11,945 nt of DNA from DASUFH01 sp036274645 (GCA_036274645.1 DASUFH010000456.1:1-11945); one strand, 5' to 3'; shown: positions 1 through 6,818, counted from the first letter of the stretch. Notes: generated by a model from the sequence alone, not told the origin. Numbers and translations: made by a program.

Positions 1-38
1 AGAGTGAGAGCAAAGAGAGCGCGCTTTATCCTCAACAT
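1..38 (-). CDS. Start of an exported protein, cut by the window edge
   Basis: Only the first 12 codons are visible, reading MLRIKRALFALT from an ATG at 38-36. A strong Shine-Dalgarno GGAGG lies at 48-44 with a 5-base spacer, which is why I call a start here. The residues (two basic positions followed by a hydrophobic run) look like the beginning of a signal peptide or membrane anchor. The gene lies 145 bp downstream of the ApbE-DUF2271 gene in the same direction, so it may belong to the same transcription unit. From general knowledge, DUF2271/ApbE genes often neighbour PepSY-type membrane proteins or other exported proteins, but nothing here identifies the product. The 39-183 gap holds one small hairpin (CCGCC/GGCGG, 135-149, loop AAACA) without a T-run. 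Confidence 0.45.
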   Translation of the reverse strand, partial: MLRIKRALFALT

Positions 39-183
39 CGCAGCCTCCATGAAGTTGGTTTTACGGACGCGGTCCAGCCACGTTCCGTGGTTGTCTTTTC
101 GTATCAGCGGCGCGGAATCAGCTTCTCAACGCCGCCGCCAAACAGGCGGGCGCTCAGACAGTCCGGTGTTGTCGTGGTGTGTA

Positions 184-1491
184 CTACTTTGGGCCATACT
201 GAACGACAACCTTGTCGAAGTTGGCAGTCGCAGACAGTGTGATGGTTTCGGGCGCGTCGCCGAGCGTGATCAGCCCGCTTTGTTTCGCATAGGATCCATG
301 TTCCTGGTTCGTCTCGACGGTCACGCGATATGTGCCCGGCGGGACCGGCTTCTGGTTCAGGTCGAATCCATCCCAGACAAAGTCGTATTTTCCCACCGCG
401 CGGGTGGCGCGTGAGACGGAGCGAATTGGGATGTGCCCTCTCGTCATCAGCGTCCAGATGGTCGGCAGATGGGGTTGGTATTTGGACTGGCTGCCCCAGA
501 AGGCCAGCGGACGAACGAGGTTGCCCTCGGAGTCCTCGATCCAGACACTGACATAGGGGCGTTTCTTGGAACGTCCTGGAGTCAGGGGAACCGTTACGGA
601 AAACTGATACCCGTTTGGCCATGCCGCGTTCACGTCGGTTCCAGGCTTGTACCGTTCTTCCAGAATGGCAAAGCCGGATGAACGCCGCACGTCGCCGGAG
701 GAGCAGCGCAGCGCTTCCGCGTCCGGAGTGGCTTCCACGAGTTGCATTCCGCGATCCGCTTCGATGAGGCAGAGTGTGGTGGCGAGCGCATTGGCGGTGA
801 CGACGTCGGGCGCCACGACGGTTGCCGCGGCGTTCCCGGTCCCGCGGCCCCCGCGGCCATCCACCAGATGCGCGCCACGGGCATAGGTCCCACTCGTGGC
901 AATGGCTGCGTTGCGAATGCGGACGGTGGCAACCGGCCGGGCGTTGTCATACGCGTGGTCCGGATCCGCGATCGCAATTTCACAGGCTGTTCCGCTGACG
1001 ACCGCGTCGCCCCCGATGTTCAACAACAGGCCGTCGACCGAAGGCCAGGCTTCCCGCAAGGCCGCGGCCGCGCGATCGATGATGTACGCCTTACCCAGCG
1101 CGTCAATGTCGCGCGGCGCGTCGGCGCCGCGCGGGCGCATCGTGAAAACGCCTCCTGTACGGTGTTCCCAGCGCGCGTATGCCTTCAGAACAGCCTGAAG
1201 CTCCGGCGGGGCCGCGACCTTTCCACCGGCGCGTTCGTAACGGCTGATCGCGCTGTCCGGTCTCCGGGTGTCGAGAATCGAAGCAAGCCGATCAATTTCA
1301 GCCAGCGCCGTCGCGCATGCGCCTTCGGCGACGGAAGCATTGGGCGCCCACACGGAAAGATCCATGGACGTCCCGATGATGCCCTCAAACTCAAAGTGAT
1401 GCGCCTCCGAGAGCCCCTCCGAGAGCCATGGAGGCCGGATTGCGACGAATGGCAGCAGCCCCGGTAACTTCAGGAATGATCGCCTGTTCAT
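184..1491 (-). CDS. Exported ApbE-like FAD:protein FMN transferase fused to a C-terminal DUF2271 domain
   Basis: A 435-residue protein. The N-terminus MNRRSFLKLPG carries a twin-arginine motif (RRSFLK) and a short hydrophobic stretch, indicating Tat export. Residues about 35-280 form an ApbE-type domain, seen from GTSMDL (40-45), GKAYIID (133-139), LNIGGD (157-162), ATSGTYARGAHLVDG (198-212) and ANALATTL (233-240). Known ApbE enzymes transfer FMN from FAD to a threonine of periplasmic redox proteins, using Mg2+. Here the usual metal-binding Asp of the aDalaTal motif is Asn234, the usual HiiDPrTG is HLVDGRGG, and KG is GKA, so activity is uncertain. Residues about 294-435 match DUF2271: RPYVSVWIEDSEGNLVR (311-327), ATRAVGKYDFVWDG (362-375), PPGTYRVTVE (384-393) and an EHG at 397-399. 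The upstream Shine-Dalgarno is weak (GAGAG). It is probably in an operon with the TPR gene 107 bp upstream. It may be a catalytically altered flavin-binding protein rather than a transferase. Confidence 0.88.
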   Translation of the reverse strand: MNRRSFLKLPGLLPFVAIRPPWLSEGLSEAHHFEFEGIIGTSMDLSVWAPNASVAEGACATALAEIDRLASILDTRRPDSAISRYERAGGKVAAPPELQAVLKAYARWEHRTGGVFTMRPRGADAPRDIDALGKAYIIDRAAAALREAWPSVDGLLLNIGGDAVVSGTACEIAIADPDHAYDNARPVATVRIRNAAIATSGTYARGAHLVDGRGGRGTGNAAATVVAPDVVTANALATTLCLIEADRGMQLVEATPDAEALRCSSGDVRRSSGFAILEERYKPGTDVNAAWPNGYQFSVTVPLTPGRSKKRPYVSVWIEDSEGNLVRPLAFWGSQSKYQPHLPTIWTLMTRGHIPIRSVSRATRAVGKYDFVWDGFDLNQKPVPPGTYRVTVETNQEHGSYAKQSGLITLGDAPETITLSATANFDKVVVQYGPK

Positions 1492-1547
1492 GTTCGAACT
1501 CTCGCGCCTGAAAGTTCACGGGAGCGTGATAGGTGATTGCACGTGGA

Positions 1548-1570
1548 CTTCCCCCGTCGATCGGGGGAAG
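1548..1570 (-). other. Strong intergenic hairpin between the TPR and ApbE genes
   Basis: A perfect inverted repeat, CTTCCCCCG (1548-1556) and CGGGGGAAG (1562-1570), has a 5-base loop. It lies 28 bp after the stop of the TPR gene and 57 bp before the ApbE start. There is no T-run on either side, so it is not a textbook intrinsic terminator. It may attenuate transcription or act as an mRNA stability or processing element that separates expression of the two genes. Confidence 0.5.
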
Positions 1571-1598
1571 CGGAGTGAAAAGACTGTCGAAAGATCAT

Positions 1599-2468
1599 TC
1601 AGTTTCCCAGTCGCCTCAATTCAACCTGATACAGGTGATTTCGTGGAAATTCCTGAGCGAGGTTGTTCAGGATCTTTCTGGCCCTGTCTGTGTCCTGGTC
1701 CCGGAGAGCGGCAATCGCGAGCAGCAGACTGGCGTAGGGCCGGAGATAACGGCCTTTTTCAGCCGTGATTTTCAGATTGGCGATCCCTTTTTCCTTGCTT
1801 GCCTGAGCGCCCGAAAGGCGCAGCATCCAGCGCGTCGGCGCCGAACGAAGCCCCAATACGTAGTTTTCGATTCCCAGCGCCAGATACGCGTCATGGTAGT
1901 TGGGATCCAGGTTCAGCAGCTTCTCCGCCGTCGTTCGCGACGACTTCAGATACCCCAATCCTTCGAGCTTCTTCCGCTCAATCAGGGCCGAATAGTCTCC
2001 ACGTAATCCGTCCGTGAGCACGCGGGCAAAGAGCGCGTCCTTGTCTTCCCCTGATTGCGACAGGATTTTGGCCGCGATCGTGTCCGCTTTCGACAACTCC
2101 CGCTCGAACGCATTTCGGATTTCCGGATCAGGCGCCACCTTGTCTCGCTGCTCGAATCGCTTATTGTCCGTAAAGAGATCGAGCTCGAGGATGCGCATGC
2201 GCTCGAATTCGCTGAAGAGGTAGGCCGCCGCGTTGGAAGCGGCTCCGAGAGGATCCTCGGGATAGCGCGCCTTCCAGGCCTCAAAGGTCCTGTGCGCTCC
2301 GGCAAAGTCCAGGTTGTACATCTGATGGAATCCGAGATCGAGCGAGAGCGGGACCGTGGGCGTCGCCGCCTGCTCCGGTTCAACCGCGATCAGCATGATC
2401 GCGCAGGCGCAAACGGCGGCCAGGCTGTGTAAGTATCGATTCTTTCGCTTCAGGCCGATGTGGAACAT
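1599..2468 (-). CDS. Exported TPR-repeat protein of unknown function
   Basis: A 289-residue protein starting at the ATG at 2468. An adjacent TTG at 2471 is an alternative start with a better distance (9 bases) from an AAGGA. Residues about 8-35 (KRKNRYLHSLAAVCACAIMLIAV) form a basic then hydrophobic signal peptide or N-terminal anchor, possibly with a lipobox-like Cys at 20 or 22. The rest is helical. Helix pairs with the TPR pattern are visible at about 43-75 (YNLDFAGAHRTFEAWKARYP), 177-206 (AEKLLNLDPNYHDAYLALGI) and 245-277 (LLLAIAALRDQDTDRARKIL). Proteins of this style, with a YLALGIENYVLG-like segment followed by EKGRYLRPYA, are familiar to me from Acidobacteriota, where they are unassigned. 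A scaffolding or protein-binding role in the envelope is inferred from the TPR fold only. It is transcribed away from the kinase-like gene and probably upstream of apbE in one unit. Confidence 0.75.
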   Translation of the reverse strand: MFHIGLKRKNRYLHSLAAVCACAIMLIAVEPEQAATPTVPLSLDLGFHQMYNLDFAGAHRTFEAWKARYPEDPLGAASNAAAYLFSEFERMRILELDLFTDNKRFEQRDKVAPDPEIRNAFERELSKADTIAAKILSQSGEDKDALFARVLTDGLRGDYSALIERKKLEGLGYLKSSRTTAEKLLNLDPNYHDAYLALGIENYVLGLRSAPTRWMLRLSGAQASKEKGIANLKITAEKGRYLRPYASLLLAIAALRDQDTDRARKILNNLAQEFPRNHLYQVELRRLGN

Positions 2469-2602
2469 CAAATCGTCTCGTCCTTGCTTGGTTCAGATTT
2501 TTCTGGAGCCAGAGGCGACCGTCGGGAAGCAGCGAGAAAGATCAGGGGAAAAGAAATTGCAGACGCTTACGTGGCTTACTGAAAAGCATACACGAGATCG
2601 AG

Positions 2603-2642
2603 CGGGCTGGGTCCGTGGATTTTCTTTCCTGGGCCCAGCCCG
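2603..2642. repeat. Inverted repeat, 12-bp arms
   Basis: The left arm 2603-2614 (CGGGCTGGGTCC) pairs with the right arm 2631-2642 (GGGCCCAGCCCG) with one G-T wobble and a 16-base pyrimidine-rich loop. A second short palindrome, CCCGGATTCCGGG, overlaps its right end at 2639-2651. No T-run follows. Confidence 0.6.
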
Positions 2643-2732
2643 GATTCCGGGCCGGGCGCGCCGCGTAACAGCCGCCCGCATCGCCACGAGCAGAGCGCCT
2701 GTTCTTAGCCTGACACTTCTCTTTCCATTCCC

Positions 2733-2751
2733 GCGCCGGCAGCGCCGGCGC
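2733..2751. repeat. Perfect GC hairpin, 8-bp arms
   Basis: GCGCCGGC (2733-2740) and GCCGGCGC (2744-2751) flank a 3-base loop AGC. It is the second of four palindromes in this gap and is preceded by CCATTC at 2725. Confidence 0.65.
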
Positions 2752-2786
2752 AGAAACCATTCGCGTTGGGGGATCCGTGCCAGTAA

Positions 2787-2800
2787 GCCGCCCGGGCGGC
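2787..2800. repeat. Perfect 14-bp palindrome
   Basis: GCCGCCCGGGCGGC reads identically on both strands. A loopless palindrome of this size could be a dimeric protein-binding site or part of a repeated palindromic element. Confidence 0.6.
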
Positions 2801-2819
2801 ACGCGTCCATTCTCTGTTG

Positions 2820-2844
2820 CGGGCGCCCCGGATTGGGGCGCCCG
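2820..2844. repeat. Perfect GC hairpin, 10-bp arms, ahead of the kinase-like gene
   Basis: CGGGCGCCCC (2820-2829) and GGGGCGCCCG (2835-2844) flank the loop GGATT. The hairpin ends 62 bp before the ATG of the plus-strand gene, so it may lie in that gene's leader. No T-run follows. Confidence 0.65.
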
Positions 2845-2906
2845 ACCGCGCCGGCCATGTCGCGGCGGGCAACCCACTGCGGCACTGGACATGCACACTC
2901 TCAGGC

Positions 2907-3872
2907 ATGCGCGCCATCAGCGCCGGTCTTCTTCTTTCGGTTCTTGTAACCGTTTCCGCGTTATCGGCTCATCAGGGAGCCGCAGGCCCCGGAGCCGTTC
3001 GCCTGGGCGAGCCCGTGGAGCGAATCCTCTGGGTGGATCCGGATGATCCGTCCCGTTTCGATTTTCAATATGGCGTCGGCGGCAGCGAACTGCAGCCCCA
3101 GCCCCCTTTTCGCTTTCTGAGCGAAGATCTGTCGCGATCCACGCCGAAGGCCAACATCGTTGATGGTCGCGGCTTCAACTGGAACATCAAGTGGGGCATC
3201 GAGGCCGGTCCGAGCGCCTTTTGCACACGGCTGATTCGGGCGTGTGGATACCTGGCCGAGGCGGAGTATTTCCTCGATGAAGGACGGCTCGAGGGAGTGC
3301 GGAATCTGACCCGCGCGAGACGACACGTGTCCGAGGACGGCTCGTTTGAAGATGCCCGCTTCCAGTTACGAGCGGAGTCGCCCAAATACCTGGACGGCCA
3401 CCATTGGACGCTGAAGAAGAATCCGTTCCTGGGAACCCCCGAATTTCAGGGACTGAAGATTCTCATCCTGCTGCTCTCGAACTGGGATACTCGGGAATCC
3501 AATTTTGGAATCTTTCTCGACAGCTCGGGCAATCGCCAGCGTTACCTGTATGTTCACACGGACTGGGGCGCGGCGTTGGGACACTGGGGCAACGCCTTCA
3601 CGCGCACCAAGGGCGAGTGCCGGGACTTTGCGGAGCAGACAACAGGCTTCGTCAAAGGCCTGGACCACGGAGTTGTGAAATGGGGATTCGGCGATATGCA
3701 TGATATCCGCGTCGCAGACGTGCGCTGGATCCTCCAATACCTCGGAGAGATCACGGACGCGCAGCTCCGTCTGGGTCTGGCGTCGAGCGGGAAGTCGCCG
3801 CAGGAGGCCGACTGCTACACGCGGGCGCTGCGGCAACGAATCGTCCAGCTGCGCGAAGTCGCGGATCGCTAG
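2907..3872 (+). CDS. Exported orphan protein with protein-kinase-like active-site pattern
   Basis: A 321-residue protein. I chose the ATG at 2907 because it begins a clear signal peptide (MRAISAGLLLSVLVTVSALS, cleavage likely near residues 20-26); the frame is open upstream but adds only implausible Arg/Pro-rich residues. The Shine-Dalgarno is weak. No family name can be given with certainty. The pattern suggests a kinase-like fold (eukaryotic-like, HipA or CotH/FAM20 style): Lys95 and Glu99 in FNWNIKWGIEA; SNWDTRESNFGIF (191-203) with Asp194 and Asn199 at the D-x4-N spacing of a catalytic loop; and VHTDWGAALG (216-225) with Asp219-Trp-Gly resembling DFG. No transmembrane segment follows the signal peptide, so it is likely periplasmic or secreted. 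It is a single plus-strand gene between two minus-strand blocks. The substrate is unknown and the kinase assignment is inference. Confidence 0.72.
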   Translation: MRAISAGLLLSVLVTVSALSAHQGAAGPGAVRLGEPVERILWVDPDDPSRFDFQYGVGGSELQPQPPFRFLSEDLSRSTPKANIVDGRGFNWNIKWGIEAGPSAFCTRLIRACGYLAEAEYFLDEGRLEGVRNLTRARRHVSEDGSFEDARFQLRAESPKYLDGHHWTLKKNPFLGTPEFQGLKILILLLSNWDTRESNFGIFLDSSGNRQRYLYVHTDWGAALGHWGNAFTRTKGECRDFAEQTTGFVKGLDHGVVKWGFGDMHDIRVADVRWILQYLGEITDAQLRLGLASSGKSPQEADCYTRALRQRIVQLREVADR

Positions 3873-3895
3873 CTCGCGCAGGGGCTGGCTTTGCA

Positions 3896-3983
3896 GGGGC
3901 GGTCTATGACCGAGCTTTCGCGACGGAAACTCCCGATTCCACAAAAATTCAACCCGAAACGCCATGCGGTCATAGGCCGCCCT
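3896..3983. repeat. Long imperfect inverted repeat between convergent genes
   Basis: The left arm at 3898-3912 (GGCGGTCTATGACCG) matches the reverse complement of 3967-3981 (CGGTCATAGGCCGCC) at 14 of 15 positions. Pairing extends one or two bases outward (3896-3897 with 3982-3983, including a G-T). The loop is 54 bases. It starts 24 bp after the kinase-like gene's stop and lies 31 bp past the nadE stop, so it could fold at the 3' ends of both transcripts, or be a miniature element remnant. Confidence 0.55.
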
Positions 3984-3987
3984 AAAA

Positions 3988-4008
3988 GGGGGGGCGGGGG
4001 GAATGGGG
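3988..4008 (+). other. G-rich tract at the 3' end of nadE
   Basis: G7, C, G6, AAT and G4 occur in a row on the plus strand, enough G-runs for a possible G-quadruplex. On the nadE transcript the same stretch is C-rich and starts 6 bases past the stop codon. CCGCCC (3977-3982) can also pair with GGGCGG (3992-3997). It may impede polymerase between the convergent genes. Confidence 0.45.
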
Positions 4009-4013
4009 CCGTT

Positions 4014-5006
4014 TCAAGCTTGTTGTACTTCCAGAATTTCCCGGATCAGCAGCGGCTTCATGTGCTGGTAGCGGGTTGCCCGGCGCTTGTATTCGATGTC
4101 TCTGTAAACGTGTTCGATCTGCTCAGCCGTCACGCCGGTTATCGCCGCGATATGGTCCGCGGGAATCCCGTGGTTAACGCCGTAGAGGCAGGCGTCCATC
4201 TGGTCGTACGGAAGGGAAAAGTAAAATTCTTCCTGCGACTGGCTCATGGGGTACGTATCTGTGGTCGGGGGCCTCTGGCGAACCGTTTCCGGAATGCCGA
4301 GGTACTCGGCGAGCTGGTACACCTGAGTTTTGTACAGGTGTGCGATCGGTTTGGCGTCCGCGGCGCCGTCCCCGTTCTTCACGAAGAAGCCCTGGTCGTA
4401 TTCCAGCCGGTTGGGCGTGCCCATGACGGCATAGTTCAGCCGGTCGGCGTGGTAGTACTCCATCATTTTCCGCGCCCGCTGCTTGAAGTTCGTGGCCGCC
4501 ACGATGCCGAGATAGGCTTCGAGATCCAGCCGGGCCCGGATCTCACGGCCGTCCGGCGCCTGAACAACCGTCGAGAAAACGCGGTAAGTCGATCCGTTCA
4601 GGCTGGGGAGGACGATTTTGCAACGGTAGCCCGGGCCATACTCCGGAACGATTCGACGCACCATTTCATCCCGCCGCCGGTAGCACCCGGCGGCGTCCAG
4701 CATCGGAGTGATGTCCTCGACAAGCGTGGGAATCCCCAGGCTGTCGGCGACGAGCGCGCCAAGACTCAGGCTCTCCCCCGAAGATTCGCGCTCCGGCATC
4801 ATCAAGCCAAGGACTTTGTCTTTGCCGAGCGCGCGGGCGCTCAGAGCCGCAACCACGCTGCTGTCGATACCGCCTGAAAGGCCGACAACGGCGCCTCTGC
4901 GCTTCAGATCCTTCTGGACCTGATCGCGAAGGATTCCCGTGATTTCTTCAACCGCGGCGGCGGCATCGAGTTTCAACGCTTCGGTAACTGGTGTAGATAT
5001 GTTCAT
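4014..5006 (-). CDS. NadE-family NAD+ synthetase-like ATP-pyrophosphatase
   Basis: A 330-residue protein starting at an ATG inside the ATGA overlap with the upstream ligase stop. Motifs in order: VGLSGGIDSS (41-50), the PP-loop; NFKQRARKMMEYY (173-185); GTPNRLE (196-202); NGDGAADAKP (211-220); LYKTQVYQLAEYLGIP (224-239); and PPTTDTYPMSQSQEEFYF (246-263). Known NadE enzymes adenylate nicotinate adenine dinucleotide and amidate it with ammonia, and the amidation half-reaction matches this family. There is no glutaminase domain, so it would need free ammonia. Compared with the roughly 275-residue ammonia-type NadE, it carries an extra block at about 110-165 between the ATP site and the NFKQRAR helix, and its PTTDTYP segment differs from the usual PTADLW. 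The location, coupled behind asnB-ACP-ligase, suggests a pathway-specific amidating role rather than, or besides, housekeeping NAD synthesis. I therefore withhold the symbol nadE. Confidence 0.85.
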   Translation of the reverse strand: MNISTPVTEALKLDAAAAVEEITGILRDQVQKDLKRRGAVVGLSGGIDSSVVAALSARALGKDKVLGLMMPERESSGESLSLGALVADSLGIPTLVEDITPMLDAAGCYRRRDEMVRRIVPEYGPGYRCKIVLPSLNGSTYRVFSTVVQAPDGREIRARLDLEAYLGIVAATNFKQRARKMMEYYHADRLNYAVMGTPNRLEYDQGFFVKNGDGAADAKPIAHLYKTQVYQLAEYLGIPETVRQRPPTTDTYPMSQSQEEFYFSLPYDQMDACLYGVNHGIPADHIAAITGVTAEQIEHVYRDIEYKRRATRYQHMKPLLIREILEVQQA

Positions 5007-6553
5007 GGCTGTGCTGAGATCAACTCCCGCTTATCGATTTTTCCACTGGCGTTTCGCGGCAGCGACTGCCGAAACTCCACTTCCTTCGGAATCATGAACG
5101 CCTCAAGGCGAGCAGCGCAGTGTCGCAGCACGTCCTTTTCGTTCAGGTTTACGCCTTCAGCGGGGACGATGAACGCCTTGACGGCCATGCCGCGGTCGTA
5201 GTCCGGAACGCCAACGACTGCCGCCATGCTCACGCCCTCGAGCTGGTACAGAACATTTTCAACCTCCGACGGGCTGACCTTTTCGCCGCGACTCTTGATC
5301 ATGTCGTCGCGGCGGCCCACAAAGTAAAGGTAGCCTTCCTCATCGATACGAAAGAGATCTCCCGTGTGCAGGACGCGCTCTCCCGGCAGCGGGCCTTCCC
5401 TGAGGGTCCTGGCCGTTTCATCCGGGAGGTTCCAATAGCCGCGCATCACATTCGATCCGCGAACGACGAGCTCGCCCACCTCGTTGGCCGGAAGCGTGTA
5501 TCCGTGTTCATCCACCACATACGCTTCCACGTTGGGCATCGGTTTTCCGACGGATCCCGGCCGCGACGTGACCTCGTCCGGAGGCAGGTAAGACACCCGC
5601 TTGCATTCCGTGAGGCCATACATCAGGAACAGATCCACTCCCGGGAACAGCGTGCGCAGACGCTGGACCTGGCTCATGGGGAGTCCCGCTCCGGCGTTTG
5701 TCAGGTAACGCAGGGCAGGGAAGCTATAGGCGGTCAGGTCCAGCTGCAGGAGCATGGACGCAATGGTTGGAACAATGGCGAAACCGGTGACGTTTTCGGC
5801 AACCAGCCGTTCGATCACGGTGTGCGGGTAGGCAAATGAACGTTCCAGTACGAACGTCGCTCCGACACGGACGGCGGTCAGCGCCTGGTAGAGACCATAA
5901 CTGAAAGACAGTGGCAGAACGTTCAGGATGACATCCCGACTGTCGTTGCGCAGGTATTCAATAACCGACGTGGCCGCCGCGACCATGTTGAAGTGACTCA
6001 GCATGACGCCCTTGGGCCTTCCGGTTGTGCCCGATGTATACAGGAGCGCGGCAAGATCCATGTCGATGGAGCGTTTCGCGGGCGGAGTGACGTGGCCGTC
6101 AAATTCATTCAACAGGCCATCCAGAGGGATTACCGGATATCTTCCGGATTGGGCGTCATGCGCAGGGCCGGCAACCACGACGTTCTTCAACTCGGGCGCT
6201 CCGCTGTCGTGCGACTCGAGCGCCGCTGTCACCGCGGACTTCGTCACCAGGACGCGCAGACCGGAATCCCGGATGATGTAGGCGAGCTTTTCCGGTTTGA
6301 TCGCGGGACTGAGCGGCGCCAGCACGGCGCCCGCCTTGAGGACGGCGAATATCGTGATGACGGCGTCGGTCCCGTTGTCGAGGCACATCCCCACGCGGTC
6401 TCCACGCGCCACGCCGAGCCGCGTCAGCGCATGCGCGAGCCGGTTGCTATCCTCTTCGAGCCGCTGGTATGTCAGACGGCGCTCCTCACATACCAGGGCG
6501 ACTCGGTCGGGCAGGCGCGCGGCGCTGGATTCGAGGAAGGCTTCAACTTGCAC
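5003..6553 (-). CDS. AMP-forming acyl-CoA/acyl-ACP ligase (ANL superfamily)
   Basis: A 516-residue protein from a GTG at 6553 that overlaps the ACP stop by 11 bp. The frame is open to a TTG at 6592, but that start would give an Arg-rich tail and a 50-bp overlap, and neither start has a good Shine-Dalgarno, so coupling from the ACP gene is likely. Numbering from the GTG: TSGTTGRPKG (173-182), the phosphate-binding loop; YGLTE (312-316); HTGD (396-399); GRRDDMIKSRGEKVSPSEVE (413-432), the hinge and CoA/ACP-side motif; and NASGKIDKREL near 501-511 with the catalytic Lys505. All core adenylation motifs are intact. Family knowledge: these enzymes activate a carboxylate as acyl-AMP and pass it to CoA or a phosphopantetheine arm. 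With an ACP gene directly upstream, loading that ACP is the natural job. It resembles ligases next to exosortase A systems, but no exosortase is in view. Its 3' end overlaps the NadE-like start by 4 bp. Confidence 0.92.
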   Translation of the reverse strand: MQVEAFLESSAARLPDRVALVCEERRLTYQRLEEDSNRLAHALTRLGVARGDRVGMCLDNGTDAVITIFAVLKAGAVLAPLSPAIKPEKLAYIIRDSGLRVLVTKSAVTAALESHDSGAPELKNVVVAGPAHDAQSGRYPVIPLDGLLNEFDGHVTPPAKRSIDMDLAALLYTSGTTGRPKGVMLSHFNMVAAATSVIEYLRNDSRDVILNVLPLSFSYGLYQALTAVRVGATFVLERSFAYPHTVIERLVAENVTGFAIVPTIASMLLQLDLTAYSFPALRYLTNAGAGLPMSQVQRLRTLFPGVDLFLMYGLTECKRVSYLPPDEVTSRPGSVGKPMPNVEAYVVDEHGYTLPANEVGELVVRGSNVMRGYWNLPDETARTLREGPLPGERVLHTGDLFRIDEEGYLYFVGRRDDMIKSRGEKVSPSEVENVLYQLEGVSMAAVVGVPDYDRGMAVKAFIVPAEGVNLNEKDVLRHCAARLEAFMIPKEVEFRQSLPRNASGKIDKRELISAQP

Positions 6554-6818
6554 GGCTGCTGATCGCGGGCTGCGCCGTCTTGCGAATGACAAAGTTGACC
6601 AGCCGGCTGATCGAATCGAGATTCGCGGGCGCCAGCTCGCTTTCGTCGATGACGATGCCGTATTTCTGTTCGAGAAAGGTCACCATTTCCAGGACGCCGG
6701 TAGAATCAATAATGCCCTGCTCCAGAAGGGAGTCATCATTCGACGGAAGCTTATCGACGGCTCCAAACAGGAAGTTGTCGATCACGAACTGACGGATTTC
6801 CGCTTCAATTGGCGGCAT
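6543..6818 (-). CDS. Acyl carrier protein
   Basis: A 91-residue small acidic protein with the carrier-protein core LLEQGIIDSTGVLEMVTFLEQKYGI (31-55). Ser39 in the IDST motif is the expected 4'-phosphopantetheine site; the usual DSL is DST, common in dedicated carrier proteins of secondary pathways. The ATG at 6818 has an excellent Shine-Dalgarno AAGGAG (6830-6825, spacer 6) placed inside the end of the asnB-like gene, with a 14-bp overlap. Its position between asnB and the AMP ligase argues that it is the dedicated carrier for the acid activated by that ligase, not the fatty acid synthesis ACP. The substrate is unknown. Confidence 0.92.
   Translation of the reverse strand: MPPIEAEIRQFVIDNFLFGAVDKLPSNDDSLLEQGIIDSTGVLEMVTFLEQKYGIVIDESELAPANLDSISRLVNFVIRKTAQPAISSRAS

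Larger units (their letters stand above)
2469..2906. other. Divergent intergenic region rich in GC palindromes
   Basis: This 438-bp gap separates two divergent genes and should contain both promoters, but I find no convincing -35/-10 pair on either strand. Its right two thirds (2603-2844) hold four distinct GC-rich inverted repeats, listed separately. Reading frames on the minus strand across 2493-2917 are long only because the DNA is GC-rich: they are Arg/Pro/Gly-rich, overlap one another and have no recognisable domain, so I do not call a gene. The left third (2480-2600) is less GC-rich and is the likeliest promoter area for the TPR gene. Confidence 0.6.

Noticed and set aside
4..414. Plus-strand frame over the end of the ApbE gene
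   Set aside because: It is antisense to well-supported DUF2271 coding sequence and has no recognisable content.
2817..2906. Upstream extension of the kinase-like gene by 30 codons
   Set aside because: It would place a signal peptide internally and would translate through the 2820-2844 hairpin; the ATG at 2907 gives a normal signal peptide.
2493..2917. Minus-strand reading frames of 70-130 codons between the divergent genes
   Set aside because: They overlap each other, are Arg/Gly/Pro-rich, run through perfect palindromes and show no domain or Shine-Dalgarno. GC-driven open frames are the simpler explanation.
3891..4877. Long plus-strand frame opposite the NadE-like gene
   Set aside because: It is a shadow of a gene with all family motifs on the minus strand.
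6554..6592. TTG start for the AMP ligase
   Set aside because: It adds an Arg-rich tail, gives a 50-bp overlap with the ACP gene and has no Shine-Dalgarno. The GTG at 6553 fits the family's usual N-terminus.
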